From Flavobacterium collinsii (GTDB taxonomy: Bacteria; Bacteroidota; Bacteroidia; Flavobacteriales; Flavobacteriaceae): 64,000 bases of DNA. The first letter of the stretch is position 1; every line of letters starts with the position of its first letter. The notes beneath the pieces are model-generated. The model did no database searches. It saw only the letters and a program-made list of their open reading frames with translations, and was not told the DNA's origin. The DNA lies in contig NZ_CADCST010000085.1 in the NCBI RefSeq assembly GCF_902804485.1, forward strand, positions 62,001 to 126,000. The letters run 5' to 3'. Made by a program: the position numbers and the translations under genes. Positions 27,621-36,234 of this stretch are shown here, piece by piece.

Positions 27621-28169
27621 ATGAAAAAGAAAACAATTGCCATCGATATGGATGGCGTACTTGCCGACATCGAAATACAATTAATAAAACAGTACAATAA
27701 AGAGAGTGGAGCTTCACTTACCAAAGAGACTATTCGGGGGTTAAGTGAAGAAGATGCTTTTAAAGACAGAACACTTTTGCGTGAAGTTTTAAATGCCGAT
27801 AATTTTTTTAGAAGTCTGCCTGTAATGCCTGATGCAGTCGAAAGTTTACGTCGATTACAGGAAAACTTTGAAATTTTTATTGTTTCTGCCGCAACCGAAT
27901 TTCCGGTATCACTGGCCGAAAAAGTGGCCTGGCTTGCGGAACATTTTCCTTTTATCACCTGGGAAAATATTATTTTATGCGGAAGCAAAAGAATTATCAA
28001 TACGGATTATATGATTGACGATCACCGAAAAAATTTAGACCATTGCATGGGAAAACCTATCATGTTTACAGCATTCCATAATGTTAATCAAACACATCAC
28101 TTGAGAGTAAACAACTGGAAAGAAGCCGTTGAAGTTCTAGAAAAAGACATCGTAACTGATTTGAACTAA
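27621..28169 (+). CDS. 5'(3')-deoxyribonucleotidase-like HAD phosphatase (NT5C type)
   Basis: 182 residues. HAD motif I is IAIDMDGVLADIE (nucleophile and acid Asp), motif II is IVSAATEF, and motif IV is in DYMIDDHRKN. Size and motifs fit the NT5C nucleotidase family, which dephosphorylates (deoxy)nucleoside monophosphates. It is divergent from a DeoR regulator and shares an operator region with it. Regulation by a DeoR protein suggests a nucleoside or sugar-phosphate context. Confidence 0.88.
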   Translation: MKKKTIAIDMDGVLADIEIQLIKQYNKESGASLTKETIRGLSEEDAFKDRTLLREVLNADNFFRSLPVMPDAVESLRRLQENFEIFIVSAATEFPVSLAEKVAWLAEHFPFITWENIILCGSKRIINTDYMIDDHRKNLDHCMGKPIMFTAFHNVNQTHHLRVNNWKEAVEVLEKDIVTDLN

Positions 28170-28362
28170 GTTTATTTGCACGCAGATTTGTTTTGCTGAT
28201 TCGTCATCGTTCGGGTTGCAGATTTTACGGATTTATTTTCTCAAACTTAATGGTAAAATAAATCCGCAAAGTCTATAAAGATAATACCCTGCAAATTCAG
28301 CTGACTTTGTATTTGCAATGACTAGTAAACAGGCTTGGTCTTATAGAAAATATTTGGATGGA

Positions 28363-29379
28363 TTATTCAAGTAAAATAAGTGTTCTATTTGTTAGTTCAT
28401 TTTTATACTTCAAAACATCATCTATACTTGATAATAAGTATTCATTATTCTCAATAATAAGTTTCATTTTTGAGTCAGTGAAAACTAATTTACAAATGAT
28501 TTTTTTAGGATGCTCGTCAATACTAATGTTGAAAAAGCTTTTAAAATCTTTGAAGAAAATTCTTTGGCTAGGTATTTTTCTATTTTGGATTAGCAATGTT
28601 CTGATGGTGTGATAAGCCTGAATTTCAGATTCAGTCGTAATAATTCCACCAGTATTTGAATTTGATTCGTCAATAACTTTTTTATCATATAGAGATTTCA
28701 ATAAAGCAGAATTGATCATTTTGATCATTTTTCCCTGAGTTTCATCATTAAATTTGGTCTTAAAACTCATATTGCGGTGAATTATTTTTAATAAATCCTT
28801 TGAAGGAGCAATAAATTCCTTTAACAGACTTGTTTCAAAATCCTCCGCAAAAACAGATTCTTGGGCTGTATTTATAATCTCATTGACCACGATATATCTT
28901 TTGTCAAATTTGATTAAAGTTTCCAGATCTCTATCTGAATAATTAGATAAGTTGAACACAAAGAATGGTTTGTTATCAATTACATTTGGTTGTAAAATAT
29001 CTGAATAAAATCTATATTCAATTCCATTAGTTAAAATAGCAATTCTAGAGTTTTTCGTATTATTGAAATAACCGTTTAATTGACCTGCTTCTTTATCGCT
29101 TAATCTACTATTGTATTTTTTTGCTTCTATTAAAATAGTTTCCTTTTTATTTAATAAAATAGCATAATCAATTTTTTGACTGATACGTTCACCAAAATCA
29201 GCATTGTATTCTGGTATCAAATCATTCGGCATATAATTTAGAAGATGAAAAAAGGGCTCTATTAAAAACTTACGGGTTTGAGCTTCATTTGTGCACAACT
29301 CAATCGCATCGTTAATTTTAAAGTTCTCTAGAGTTTTTTTTAATTGATTGATAGATTGTTTCGGAATATTGGTGGTCAT
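28363..29379 (-). CDS. Solo HsdR_N-type (PD-(D/E)XK) nuclease-like protein
   Basis: 338 residues. The N-terminal half matches the type I restriction HsdR_N domain: KIDYAILLNKKETILIEAKKY carries the D-x(n)-E-x-K nuclease motif, followed by the QLNGYFNN...AILTNGIEYRFY segment. The C-terminal about 100 residues are not recognised. No helicase, HsdM or HsdS gene is nearby, so it is not part of a complete restriction system. Solo proteins of this type are common and their role is unknown. Confidence 0.82.
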   Translation of the reverse strand: MTTNIPKQSINQLKKTLENFKINDAIELCTNEAQTRKFLIEPFFHLLNYMPNDLIPEYNADFGERISQKIDYAILLNKKETILIEAKKYNSRLSDKEAGQLNGYFNNTKNSRIAILTNGIEYRFYSDILQPNVIDNKPFFVFNLSNYSDRDLETLIKFDKRYIVVNEIINTAQESVFAEDFETSLLKEFIAPSKDLLKIIHRNMSFKTKFNDETQGKMIKMINSALLKSLYDKKVIDESNSNTGGIITTESEIQAYHTIRTLLIQNRKIPSQRIFFKDFKSFFNISIDEHPKKIICKLVFTDSKMKLIIENNEYLLSSIDDVLKYKNELTNRTLILLE

Positions 29380-29801
29380 TTTTTTGGGTTGTTAGTTTGA
29401 CAAATTATGCGATTTAGAAAGTTAATAAAAATTAACCAAGGCATAAGTTTTTTAAGATCATCGTTTATAAAAAAACAAATATCATGATTAAATTAATATT
29501 TACTTTACGGAAAACCATATTGATATAGTAAATTATGAATGTTTAAAACTAACATTTCCCTTTTGTAATCTAATAGGTATTTATACCTGTTTAATTTAGT
29601 GAAGTTAATTTTGAATCTTTCCTTATACTGTAATAGTAAACTATATTAAGTTGACTGTATATAGCACACAACATACAGGAATTTTTTAATAACCTGTTTT
29701 TTGAAGGAGAAACCTTTTGAGAGTAATCTTGAAAGGTTTTTTATTTTGGCTTCACCAGAAATTAAGTGATTGCAATTGCAATGTTAAACTTTAATTTATG
29801 T
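29380..29801. other. Gene-free stretch of 422 bp ending in an orphan plus-strand terminator
   Basis: No open frame above 20 codons looks real on either strand. The plus strand ends with a good hairpin plus T-run at 29710-29743, although no plus-strand gene lies upstream, so a small RNA from this gap is possible. Confidence 0.4.
29710..29743 (+). terminator. Orphan terminator
   Basis: AAACCTTTT (29710-29718) pairs with GAAAGGTTT (29731-29739), followed by a T-rich tract on the plus strand only. Both flanking genes lie on the minus strand. Confidence 0.6.
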
Positions 29802-31496
29802 TTACTTCGGTATAGATAGGTTTGCTTTAAATCCTTTATCCGGTTCTGTCTCAAAATCAATAGTTCCTTTAACAGCCTGAATGCGGTGTTCCATGTTTTG
29901 GAGACCATTTTTTGCCGTAGTGGCTTTTTCAAAACCCTTGCCGTTATCAGTATAGCGTATTGAGATTGATTTCTCATTATTTTCAAACTTTATTCCAACA
30001 ATACTAGCCTTGCTGTGTTTCTTCATGTTTACCATTAATTCCTGTAAAATCCTGCTGATGGTAATTTTTTTGGTATCGTTAATGTCTTCCCAGTTGATAG
30101 TTTCTAGGTTGGTTACAATGATATTTCTGTCGTTGGTATTGTAAGTCGAAAGCATTTCTTTGATACTGTGGGTAAAATTGACACCCGTATCAATCTTATT
30201 ATTTTCTCTCGAAATTCCTCTTACACGGCCATAAATATCATCCAATTTTTGGAGTAGATTCTCCTTGGTACTTTCTTTAGATAGGGACTGGGACTCGGCA
30301 AAAGCAATCACGTGAAATACGTCATTTGCCAGTTCATCGTGGATTTTTTTAGCGATTCGGGCTTCGGTGATATAGGAAGTTTTAAATTCGATTGCTCTGT
30401 TTTTATTTTTATAGTAACGTACCACAATTACAATTAGAATAACTAAGAAAACAAAAACAATAGCAAAAACAATTCGTAAATATTTGGCGCTTTGTAGAGA
30501 CAGTTGAGTTTCGGCTTTTTCTAAACGGAGTTTGGCATTTTCATCTTTTTCGAGTTTAGAATCGTATTTAATTTTGGCAAACTTATTTTTAAAGTTGTTT
30601 CGAACTTTAATGATACTGTCGTTTAGTTTAAAATACTTTTGAACATATTTATTGTTTTGAGCACTGTGATCGTTTGAAATTAAAATTTGCAATGCCTCCA
30701 ATCTTTCGTCGACACTGTTTAGTTTTGTAGCATTGCTGTAAGCAGCAAGAGCATTTTTATTTGATTTCTGAAGGTCTTTTTCAGCATAATAATCGGCGAG
30801 GTGCAGGTAACTTTCAATACTGCCGTAAGTATCATTAATTTCATTTCTAGTCTGGAGCGCTTCATTCATTAAAAGGAACCCTTTTTTATCCATTCCATTT
30901 TTAAAATAGGCATAACCGAGGTTGTCTATAAGTATTACATCTTCCGTTGCTTGTGCTTTTTTGTTTAAAAGAGATTCTAAAAGAGCAATCGCTTTATCAT
31001 ATTTTTTTTGATGCATATAAACAACGGCAATATTGCCTAAGGGACCTTGCTTTTCAATGGGATCTTTAAAATCATTTGCAGCTTCTTTGTAGTAGATAAT
31101 GGCATCATTATAAAGAGAAAGTTCTTTATCAGCAACACCTAATTTATTCTTTATAGTGGCCGTATAGACACTCTTTTTTTTAACATAAACTAATGCTTCA
31201 GTCATAGTTTCTTTACTACCGTAATAATCTCCGTTGACTTGTTGAATAGATGCTATCATAATTAGGATATACCCAATATTAGCGCTATCTTTTATACTTT
31301 CATAAAGTTGTTTTGATTTATTAAACTCATAAAAAGAAGCAGTAAATTCTTGTTTATCAAAGTTCTCAATTCCTTTGTTTCGTAAACTAAGTGCTTCTTT
31401 GCGGATCGTATCTGTGTTTGTATTTAATGGCTTTTTTTCTTTGCAGGAAAACAGAAAAAAGAGTAGTATAAAATAAAAAAACGGGGACCGTAACAT
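29802..31496 (-). CDS. TPR-containing lipoprotein sensor histidine kinase (module copy 1)
   Basis: 564 residues. An N-terminal lipobox (LFFLFSCKEKK) is followed by about six TPR units (residues 30-280), a coiled coil, one membrane helix (YLRIVFAIVFVFLVILIVIVVRYY, near 340-362), a phospho-acceptor region RIAKKIHDELANDVF (His386), and a HATPase domain with the N-box ELMVNMKKHSKA and G-box DNGKGF. The TPR part should lie in the periplasm. It is a close paralogue of the kinase at 36911-38614. Unlike that copy, it has no response regulator gene downstream. A small GPGD lipoprotein gene lies 57 bp upstream on the same strand. Confidence 0.92.
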   Translation of the reverse strand: MLRSPFFYFILLFFLFSCKEKKPLNTNTDTIRKEALSLRNKGIENFDKQEFTASFYEFNKSKQLYESIKDSANIGYILIMIASIQQVNGDYYGSKETMTEALVYVKKKSVYTATIKNKLGVADKELSLYNDAIIYYKEAANDFKDPIEKQGPLGNIAVVYMHQKKYDKAIALLESLLNKKAQATEDVILIDNLGYAYFKNGMDKKGFLLMNEALQTRNEINDTYGSIESYLHLADYYAEKDLQKSNKNALAAYSNATKLNSVDERLEALQILISNDHSAQNNKYVQKYFKLNDSIIKVRNNFKNKFAKIKYDSKLEKDENAKLRLEKAETQLSLQSAKYLRIVFAIVFVFLVILIVIVVRYYKNKNRAIEFKTSYITEARIAKKIHDELANDVFHVIAFAESQSLSKESTKENLLQKLDDIYGRVRGISRENNKIDTGVNFTHSIKEMLSTYNTNDRNIIVTNLETINWEDINDTKKITISRILQELMVNMKKHSKASIVGIKFENNEKSISIRYTDNGKGFEKATTAKNGLQNMEHRIQAVKGTIDFETEPDKGFKANLSIPK

Positions 31497-31512
31497 ATAG
31501 ATTTACTTTCCC

Positions 31513-31520
31513 CGAAAATA
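31513..31520 (-). promoter_or_regulatory. Conserved -7-like box before kinase copy 1
   Basis: The minus-strand sequence TATTTTCG (TAnnTTCG variant) is followed by GGGGAAAGTAA. The same block occurs in front of kinase copy 2 (38630-38637), so it is conserved between the paralogous loci. It could be an internal promoter for the kinase. Confidence 0.4.
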
Positions 31521-31553
31521 GTAATTAATTAGATACTAAAAATAATATCTTTA

Positions 31554-31733
31554 TTATTTATCTGGCGGTGGAGGATTTTTACCACCATCACCAGGTCCCT
31601 CAGCAAAAGCTGGTTTTGCCGGATCAATAGTTTTCTTTGTTTCCTGTTTGGTTTGAGTTTCGTATTCATCTGGTGTACAGGAGAACATAGTGAATAGTAT
31701 CGTGAAAGCGATAAAAATTATTAGCTTTTTCAT
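31554..31733 (-). CDS. Small Pro-rich lipoprotein with GPGD motif (module copy 1)
   Basis: A 59-residue lipoprotein: signal MKKLIIFIAFTILFTMFSC, with the lipidated Cys in MFSC, a charged linker, then AFAEGPGD and a Pro-rich end (NPPPPDK). The paralogue at 38673-38855 has the same plan with AYADGPGD and a longer proline run. It is directly upstream of the TPR kinase on the same strand. The function is unknown; a partner or ligand of the periplasmic TPR domain is one possibility. Confidence 0.75.
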   Translation of the reverse strand: MKKLIIFIAFTILFTMFSCTPDEYETQTKQETKKTIDPAKPAFAEGPGDGGKNPPPPDK

Positions 31734-32065
31734 TTTATTTAGATTTAGAAATTAGACATGGGTATTGCTGACCGGAGTTGATCCGGAGGTTGGTTAGGGC
31801 AATACCAATTTGGTTTTTTTGGGAAGTACAATGTGTAGAACTGTAAGACGTTATTTACACTTCCCGAATAAACTCGGTCTTACTGTTTTTTTACACTGTT
31901 AATTTGAACTAGTTTTATATTTTTGTTTTAATCTGCAGATAAAACTTGAACTAATTTCTATGGCAAAGTAAAGACGCTTTTAAGCCTTTGTTGATAGGGG
32001 ATTCCCAGAATTCCCACGTTTTCCTGAGATTCCCAAGAAATCCCGAAAAATCCTAAAAAAATAAC
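31734..32065 (+). promoter_or_regulatory. Long conserved divergent leader (module copy 1)
   Basis: A 332-bp region between the GPGD lipoprotein and the divergent gene. Several blocks are nearly identical to 38856-39213: GAACTAGTTTT with a TAnnTTTG box (31918-31925), CTGCAGAT, GGCAAAGTAA and GACGCTT. The last 80 bases before the start codon carry TCC triplets about every 9-11 nt and end in AAAAATCCTAAAAA. Confidence 0.5.
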
Positions 32066-32683
32066 ATGCATAGCCAGACTTTAGAAGAATTTAAAAAAGC
32101 GATTAAGAGTAAATATGAGATTGAGAAAGAAGGAGAATACTTTGATTATTTGTACAACCCCTCTCGTGGAAAACTCCGCGACTTGTGCTGGATTATTTAC
32201 GAAAATAACCCGACTCAGGATGATTTAAATGTTTTTAGAAATTTATTGTGTTTGGATTTTGACCATACGAGAAAGAATAAGTATAATGAACAAAAAGACA
32301 AGTTCAGACCGATCGAAACTTTCTTTAAAGGCGAAACTGATCCATCGAATATTGATGCAATAAATCTTGCAGCTGTTATCGTTGATTTCCAGCCACGCCC
32401 TTTTAAAAAGTTTAATGAAAAGTGCAGAATCAATGAGGTCAAACACATGGTAAGTGTTGTCGAAATGAATGCAGCCGCTCAGATAGAGATCGTAGAGGAA
32501 GGCAATCTTGTGGAAAGTTACCCTCAAAAAGGAAATCGTTTCTATAATTTTAAGTACGTACTCTCTAAAAAAATAGTGAAGAAAATCTATCCAAGAAAAA
32601 TAATTACGGCTACAGTTGGGGCGGTCGCTTTTGTGTCTTCTGCACGATTATACTTTGTGCGGAAAAAAGATCAAACGGAATAG
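32066..32683 (+). CDS. Module protein of unknown function with C-terminal membrane helix (copy 1)
   Basis: 205 residues. Residues 1-115 are homologous to the protein at 39214-40227 (shared YEIEK, LRDLCW/LRNLCW, QDDLNVF, DKFRPIE-FFKG-TDP and INxAAxxVDF). The copies then diverge. This one ends with a basic stretch and a single hydrophobic segment (IITATVGAVAFVSSARLYFV) followed by RKKDQTE. No known domain is recognised. It is divergent from the GPGD lipoprotein and TPR kinase, an arrangement preserved in both copies. Confidence 0.7.
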   Translation: MHSQTLEEFKKAIKSKYEIEKEGEYFDYLYNPSRGKLRDLCWIIYENNPTQDDLNVFRNLLCLDFDHTRKNKYNEQKDKFRPIETFFKGETDPSNIDAINLAAVIVDFQPRPFKKFNEKCRINEVKHMVSVVEMNAAAQIEIVEEGNLVESYPQKGNRFYNFKYVLSKKIVKKIYPRKIITATVGAVAFVSSARLYFVRKKDQTE

Positions 32684-32948
32684 TCGCTAAATGAAATCGA
32701 GAAGCATTTTGAAAAATAAAATGCGTGAAGAGAGTAAAAGAATAATTTTTTGAGGAATAATTTGGGCGTTTAGATAGTGTGTTTTTCGGCATATATTTAC
32801 TGTTATTTATACTATAAAGATAAGAAAAAATAACCAGTAAACCTAATGAATACAAGGAAAATAGGTGTTTTTTTTTGGAGTTTTGTTGCCCTATAATCCT
32901 AATTTGTATGCCAATAAAATCTATTTTTTTCGGGTAACTGGAATGTCT

Positions 32949-32975
32949 AGAATTACTTTTTCAAAAAGTAATTCT
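32949..32975 (-). terminator. Perfect hairpin at the end of the GH1 gene
   Basis: AGAATTACTTTTT (32949-32961) and AAAAAGTAATTCT (32963-32975) are exact inverse complements and overlap the stop codon of the minus-strand GH1 gene. There is no T-run beyond the stem, so termination is only a suggestion. Confidence 0.4.
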
Positions 32976-34326
32976 AAGACAAAAAATCTTTAAACCATAA
33001 TCCCGAATGCTTGATGGTTCTTTGCTGTGTGTCGAAATCGACATGTATTAGTCCAAAGCGGGCGTTGTAACCTTCAGCCCATTCAAAATTATCAGTAAGC
33101 GTCCAGACAAAATAGCCGTCAACGTTAAGACCGTCTTTTTTGGCTTTGAGTATTTGTTCTAAATGATCCTGAATGTAATGCGTGCGTTTGATGTCGTATA
33201 CCTTTCCATTTTTTAGTGTGTCTGGAAAGGCAGCACCATTTTCGGTAATAATGATCTTTTTGATGCCTTTGTAGGCGTTAAATTTTTTCAGGACCTCATA
33301 AAGAGCAGGAGGGTAAACTTCCCATCCCATGTCGGTTGAAATAACATTTCTTTTTTCGGCACTGATCAGTTCGGCACCAATGTAAGGAATGAGTAAAGAC
33401 GATTTTACAACTTCACGAGTATAACATTGCAGGCCTATAAAATCAAAGTCAAAAGACAAATTGTTGAGATCATCTTCTACAATATAAGCATTTAGCTTTT
33501 TTAATACCGGCAAATCGGCCTGTGGGTAGCCTAATCCTAAAATCGGTTCAATAAAAGTTCTGTTTAATAGCGTGTCTACTCTTTTTGCCGCTTCGACGTC
33601 TTTTGAAGATTGTGTTGCCGGCTCGATGTGTGTACAGGAAAATGTTGTTCCAATATGAGCGTCCGGTATATGGTTTCGTATTATTTTGGCACCTGCAGTT
33701 GTAGCTAAAGTTACATGATGCATGGCTTTCAGGTAATTGGTAATGCCTTTTTTTCCCGGAGCATGAATGCCCAGAAAATATCCTGCCCCTATAAAAACCG
33801 AAGGTTCATTGATAACCATCCAGTTTTTAACACGATCACCAAAGTTTTGTACACAAACTTCAACGTACGCTGAAAACCAATTAACAGATTCGCGGTTGGT
33901 CCAGCCTCCTTTTATTTCTAATTCATGAGGTAAATCCCAGTGATAAAGTGTAATCCAGGGTTCTATTCCGGCAGAGAGCAGTGAATCAATAATTTTGTTG
34001 TAATAAACTATTCCTGCCTCATTTACTGGAAGAACTCCAGTAGGCATAATTCGAGGCCAGCTAATCGAAAATCGAAAATTCGGAATGTTCAGATCACGGA
34101 TTAAGTCGATATCGCTTTGATAAGAATTGTAAAAATCGCAAGCGGTTAAGGCGTGGTGTCCGCTTTTTATTTTTCCTTTTTGAGAAGTAAAAACATCCCA
34201 AATAGAACGTCCTTTGCCATCGGAATCAGGAGCGCCTTCAATTTGGAAAGCGGCGGTTGAAACACCCCACAAGAAATCCTCTCCAAATTGGTTTTTGTGC
34301 AAAAATGAGGTCTCAACTTTATTCAT
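32974..34326 (-). CDS. Glycoside hydrolase family 1 beta-glucosidase
   Basis: 450 residues, the usual length for bacterial GH1, with no signal peptide, so cytoplasmic. The acid/base Glu is in WMVINEPSVF and the nucleophile Glu in KIIITENGAAF. The N-terminal FLWGVSTAAFQIEGAPDSDGKGRSIWDVF signature is present, as is the C-terminal FVWTLTDNFEWAEGYNARFGL. It hydrolyses beta-glucosides or related disaccharides by retention. It sits alone between the two signalling modules. Confidence 0.95.
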   Translation of the reverse strand: MNKVETSFLHKNQFGEDFLWGVSTAAFQIEGAPDSDGKGRSIWDVFTSQKGKIKSGHHALTACDFYNSYQSDIDLIRDLNIPNFRFSISWPRIMPTGVLPVNEAGIVYYNKIIDSLLSAGIEPWITLYHWDLPHELEIKGGWTNRESVNWFSAYVEVCVQNFGDRVKNWMVINEPSVFIGAGYFLGIHAPGKKGITNYLKAMHHVTLATTAGAKIIRNHIPDAHIGTTFSCTHIEPATQSSKDVEAAKRVDTLLNRTFIEPILGLGYPQADLPVLKKLNAYIVEDDLNNLSFDFDFIGLQCYTREVVKSSLLIPYIGAELISAEKRNVISTDMGWEVYPPALYEVLKKFNAYKGIKKIIITENGAAFPDTLKNGKVYDIKRTHYIQDHLEQILKAKKDGLNVDGYFVWTLTDNFEWAEGYNARFGLIHVDFDTQQRTIKHSGLWFKDFLS

Positions 34327-34541
34327 TCAATTGTACTTTCCTTTTTTAAATTGTAATTTGTTAATGAAGGAAAGATGATTGCATTGCTCTTAAAAAAAGC
34401 CATTCTTTGAATGAAACCAGAAAATTTAGATTAAAGAATTTCATAATATTTAGTTTTATTCAAATTAATAAAACTAATGTGAATTAAACGTAAAGTGGTT
34501 GTTATCAAATGATTAAATGATTTTGATTTGCACTAAAAAGA

Positions 34542-34745
34542 TTAATCTTCCCAACCGCAAAGGCTAAGTCCAAGACCTTGTGCGCGCTTCACGGAGATTT
34601 TGGTAACTTCACTACGGCAAGAGGTCAGACCACGGCAATTTTCATTGTAATGGTATTTTTTAGCCCCTGTTGGACCGCAGATAAATACTTTGGCTTCAAA
34701 TGAATGAAAAGAGGTTAAAAATATAAAAAGTAAAGTGTATTTCAT
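34542..34745 (-). CDS. Small secreted cysteine-containing protein
   Basis: 67 residues with a signal peptide (MKYTLLFIFLTSFHSFEAK). The mature part KVFICGPTGAKKYHYNENCRGLTSC... has four cysteines and ends LSLCGWED. The HYNENCRGL core recurs in small Bacteroidota envelope proteins, but I know no assigned function. The stop is followed by about 40 bp of noncoding sequence. It heads toward no obvious operon partner, although the next upstream gene (34770) is on the same strand 24 bp away. Confidence 0.7.
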   Translation of the reverse strand: MKYTLLFIFLTSFHSFEAKVFICGPTGAKKYHYNENCRGLTSCRSEVTKISVKRAQGLGLSLCGWED

Positions 34746-34769
34746 AAGAATAGGTTTTTGGGAAATTGG

Positions 34770-35192
34770 TTACTGAACGACTAGTTGATAAGTATTACCT
34801 TTTAAATCTTTCGCATTTAGTTTTCCATGTTCTATCCATTCTGTTTTAATTTCGAGATTAGGAATAGTATCAAACTTTAAGATTCCTGCGCCATATTTTC
34901 CTTTTACATTGATGTTTCCAAAAACCGAATCTCCCTTAACATCAACCCCTTTTACGTTGTAGTTGTATTCATAATTCCCTGAAGTGCCTGTTCGGTATTT
35001 ATATTGATATTCAGTGTCTACGTGGTAGGTTTTGGCTTCTTCGGGATTAATAGTCTGGCGATCTGCCGGAGTAATTACCTCCTGATAAAAAGTGTTTATT
35101 TTTTGAGGAGGTAATTTTTTGTGGCAGGAGCTCATTCCTAGTGTTAGAAACAGGAATGAGATTTTATAGAAGATTCTATAATTATTAAGCAT
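34770..35192 (-). CDS. Lipoprotein of unknown function
   Basis: 140 residues with lipobox LGMSSCHKK. The mature part is beta-rich (YHVDTEYQYKYRTGTSGNYEYNYNVKGVDVKGDSVFGNINVKGKYGAG), with glycine and aromatic repeats suggesting a beta-sandwich. No family is recognised. It is probably co-transcribed with the TM2 and PH-SHOCT genes upstream (gaps of 22 and 3 bp). Confidence 0.7.
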   Translation of the reverse strand: MLNNYRIFYKISFLFLTLGMSSCHKKLPPQKINTFYQEVITPADRQTINPEEAKTYHVDTEYQYKYRTGTSGNYEYNYNVKGVDVKGDSVFGNINVKGKYGAGILKFDTIPNLEIKTEWIEHGKLNAKDLKGNTYQLVVQ

Positions 35193-35214
35193 ATTTTTTT
35201 AATGTGTTTAAAAG

Positions 35215-35424
35215 CTAGAATCCATTATTGTACTTCACATTAAAGGAATGATCCGACATAAATAACAATCCGAAAAATTCGAAGAAAGCCAGTATCGAAG
35301 GGATTAATGTCCAGCAGAATAAGATATACATTATTCCTTGTGTTGATTTTCCTAAATAGAATTTGTGAATTCCAAATCCTCCAAGAAAGAAAGTTAAAAT
35401 TGTTGCAGTTAGTTTACTTTTCAT
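35215..35424 (-). CDS. TM2-domain protein
   Basis: 69 residues and two membrane helices. The TM2 signature is clear: TILTFFLGGFGIHKFYLGKSTQGIMYILFCWTLIPSILAFFEF. These are small inner-membrane proteins of unknown function. It begins 3 bp after the stop of the PH-SHOCT gene. Confidence 0.9.
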   Translation of the reverse strand: MKSKLTATILTFFLGGFGIHKFYLGKSTQGIMYILFCWTLIPSILAFFEFFGLLFMSDHSFNVKYNNGF

Positions 35425-35427
35425 AAT

Positions 35428-36030
35428 TTACATTTTAGATAATATTTCTGTTTTTTTTGAGTCAAATTCTATTTGCGAAATGATTTCGCCTTCCAGTAAT
35501 TTTTTGAGTTTGTTAAGTGTTTCAATAGGATCTTCTTTTTGCTCTGTACTTTGAGGAGCTAATGTTCCGGTATTTACAGTTATTCCTCCTCCGGCAATCG
35601 CTCTCTTGTTTTCAAGATCGTGTTCGCGTCTGTAAACAATCATTTCTTCTTCTTTTTCCTGAGCAAATTGATACAATTTTCTAGCCTGTGACTTTGGTAA
35701 ATAATCAAGCATGTTCATTTTTCCTGTGGTCGTCTTCATCGTAAAAGTTGCACCCATAATTCCTTCCTTCATGTGACAATCTAAAATATCTTTCCAGGCA
35801 TAATCCTGAAAATCCATTGACAAACCTAAATTTTTCGGCCTACAGAAGATTATTCTTTTGTTCGTTAGGGCAATACAGTCGGGTGATAAATTTAAGGCTG
35901 GTTTTTTTTGCACTGCTATGTATTCTACTTGTTCACCTGATGTGAGTAATCCATTGACTTTGGTTAATAGTTTTTCAACTGCTTTTGGGTCTTGTTCTTC
36001 GTTTAAGAATTTTTTTAAATCGTTTATCAT
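35428..36030 (-). CDS. PH-domain protein with C-terminal SHOCT motif
   Basis: 200 residues, soluble. A bacterial PH-like domain (residues about 40-130, GEQVEYIAVQKKPALNLSPDCIALTNKRIIFC ... MNMLDYLPKSQARKLYQFAQEKE) is followed by a linker and a SHOCT helix pair (DPIETLNKLKKLLEGEIISQIEFDSKKTEIL). This pairing is common in bacteria, often near TM2 genes as here, and suggests a small membrane-associated complex. It is the first gene of a three-gene set. Confidence 0.85.
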   Translation of the reverse strand: MINDLKKFLNEEQDPKAVEKLLTKVNGLLTSGEQVEYIAVQKKPALNLSPDCIALTNKRIIFCRPKNLGLSMDFQDYAWKDILDCHMKEGIMGATFTMKTTTGKMNMLDYLPKSQARKLYQFAQEKEEEMIVYRREHDLENKRAIAGGGITVNTGTLAPQSTEQKEDPIETLNKLKKLLEGEIISQIEFDSKKTEILSKM

Positions 36031-36181
36031 AATTGGTTTTTTAAAATTATTATTTGCGTTCGGGTAATTCTAATAATAGCTGATCTGGACGAATCATTCT
36101 TTTATTTTTATCAAATGTAGTTTCATTAAGAATCAGTATTTTACGGAAATCCATAATCTGGAAAATTTATAATTGGACCAT

Positions 36182-36208
36182 AAAAAAAGCCCCCGAAGGA
36201 GCTTTTAA
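36182..36208 (-). terminator. Terminator after the response regulator gene
   Basis: On the minus strand AAAAGCTCC-TTC-GGGGGCTTTTTTT forms a GC-rich stem with a T-run, about 30 bp after the response regulator stop. Confidence 0.75.
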
Positions 36209-36234
36209 AATTTATAATGAAAAACAAGGGACTT

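Noticed and set aside
27566..28000. A 144-codon minus-strand frame over the nucleotidase gene
   Set aside because: It overlaps the divergent operator and the HAD gene in antisense; the HAD motifs are on the plus strand.
28363..29379. A type I restriction-modification system
   Set aside because: Only an HsdR_N-like protein is present; no helicase part, HsdM or HsdS.
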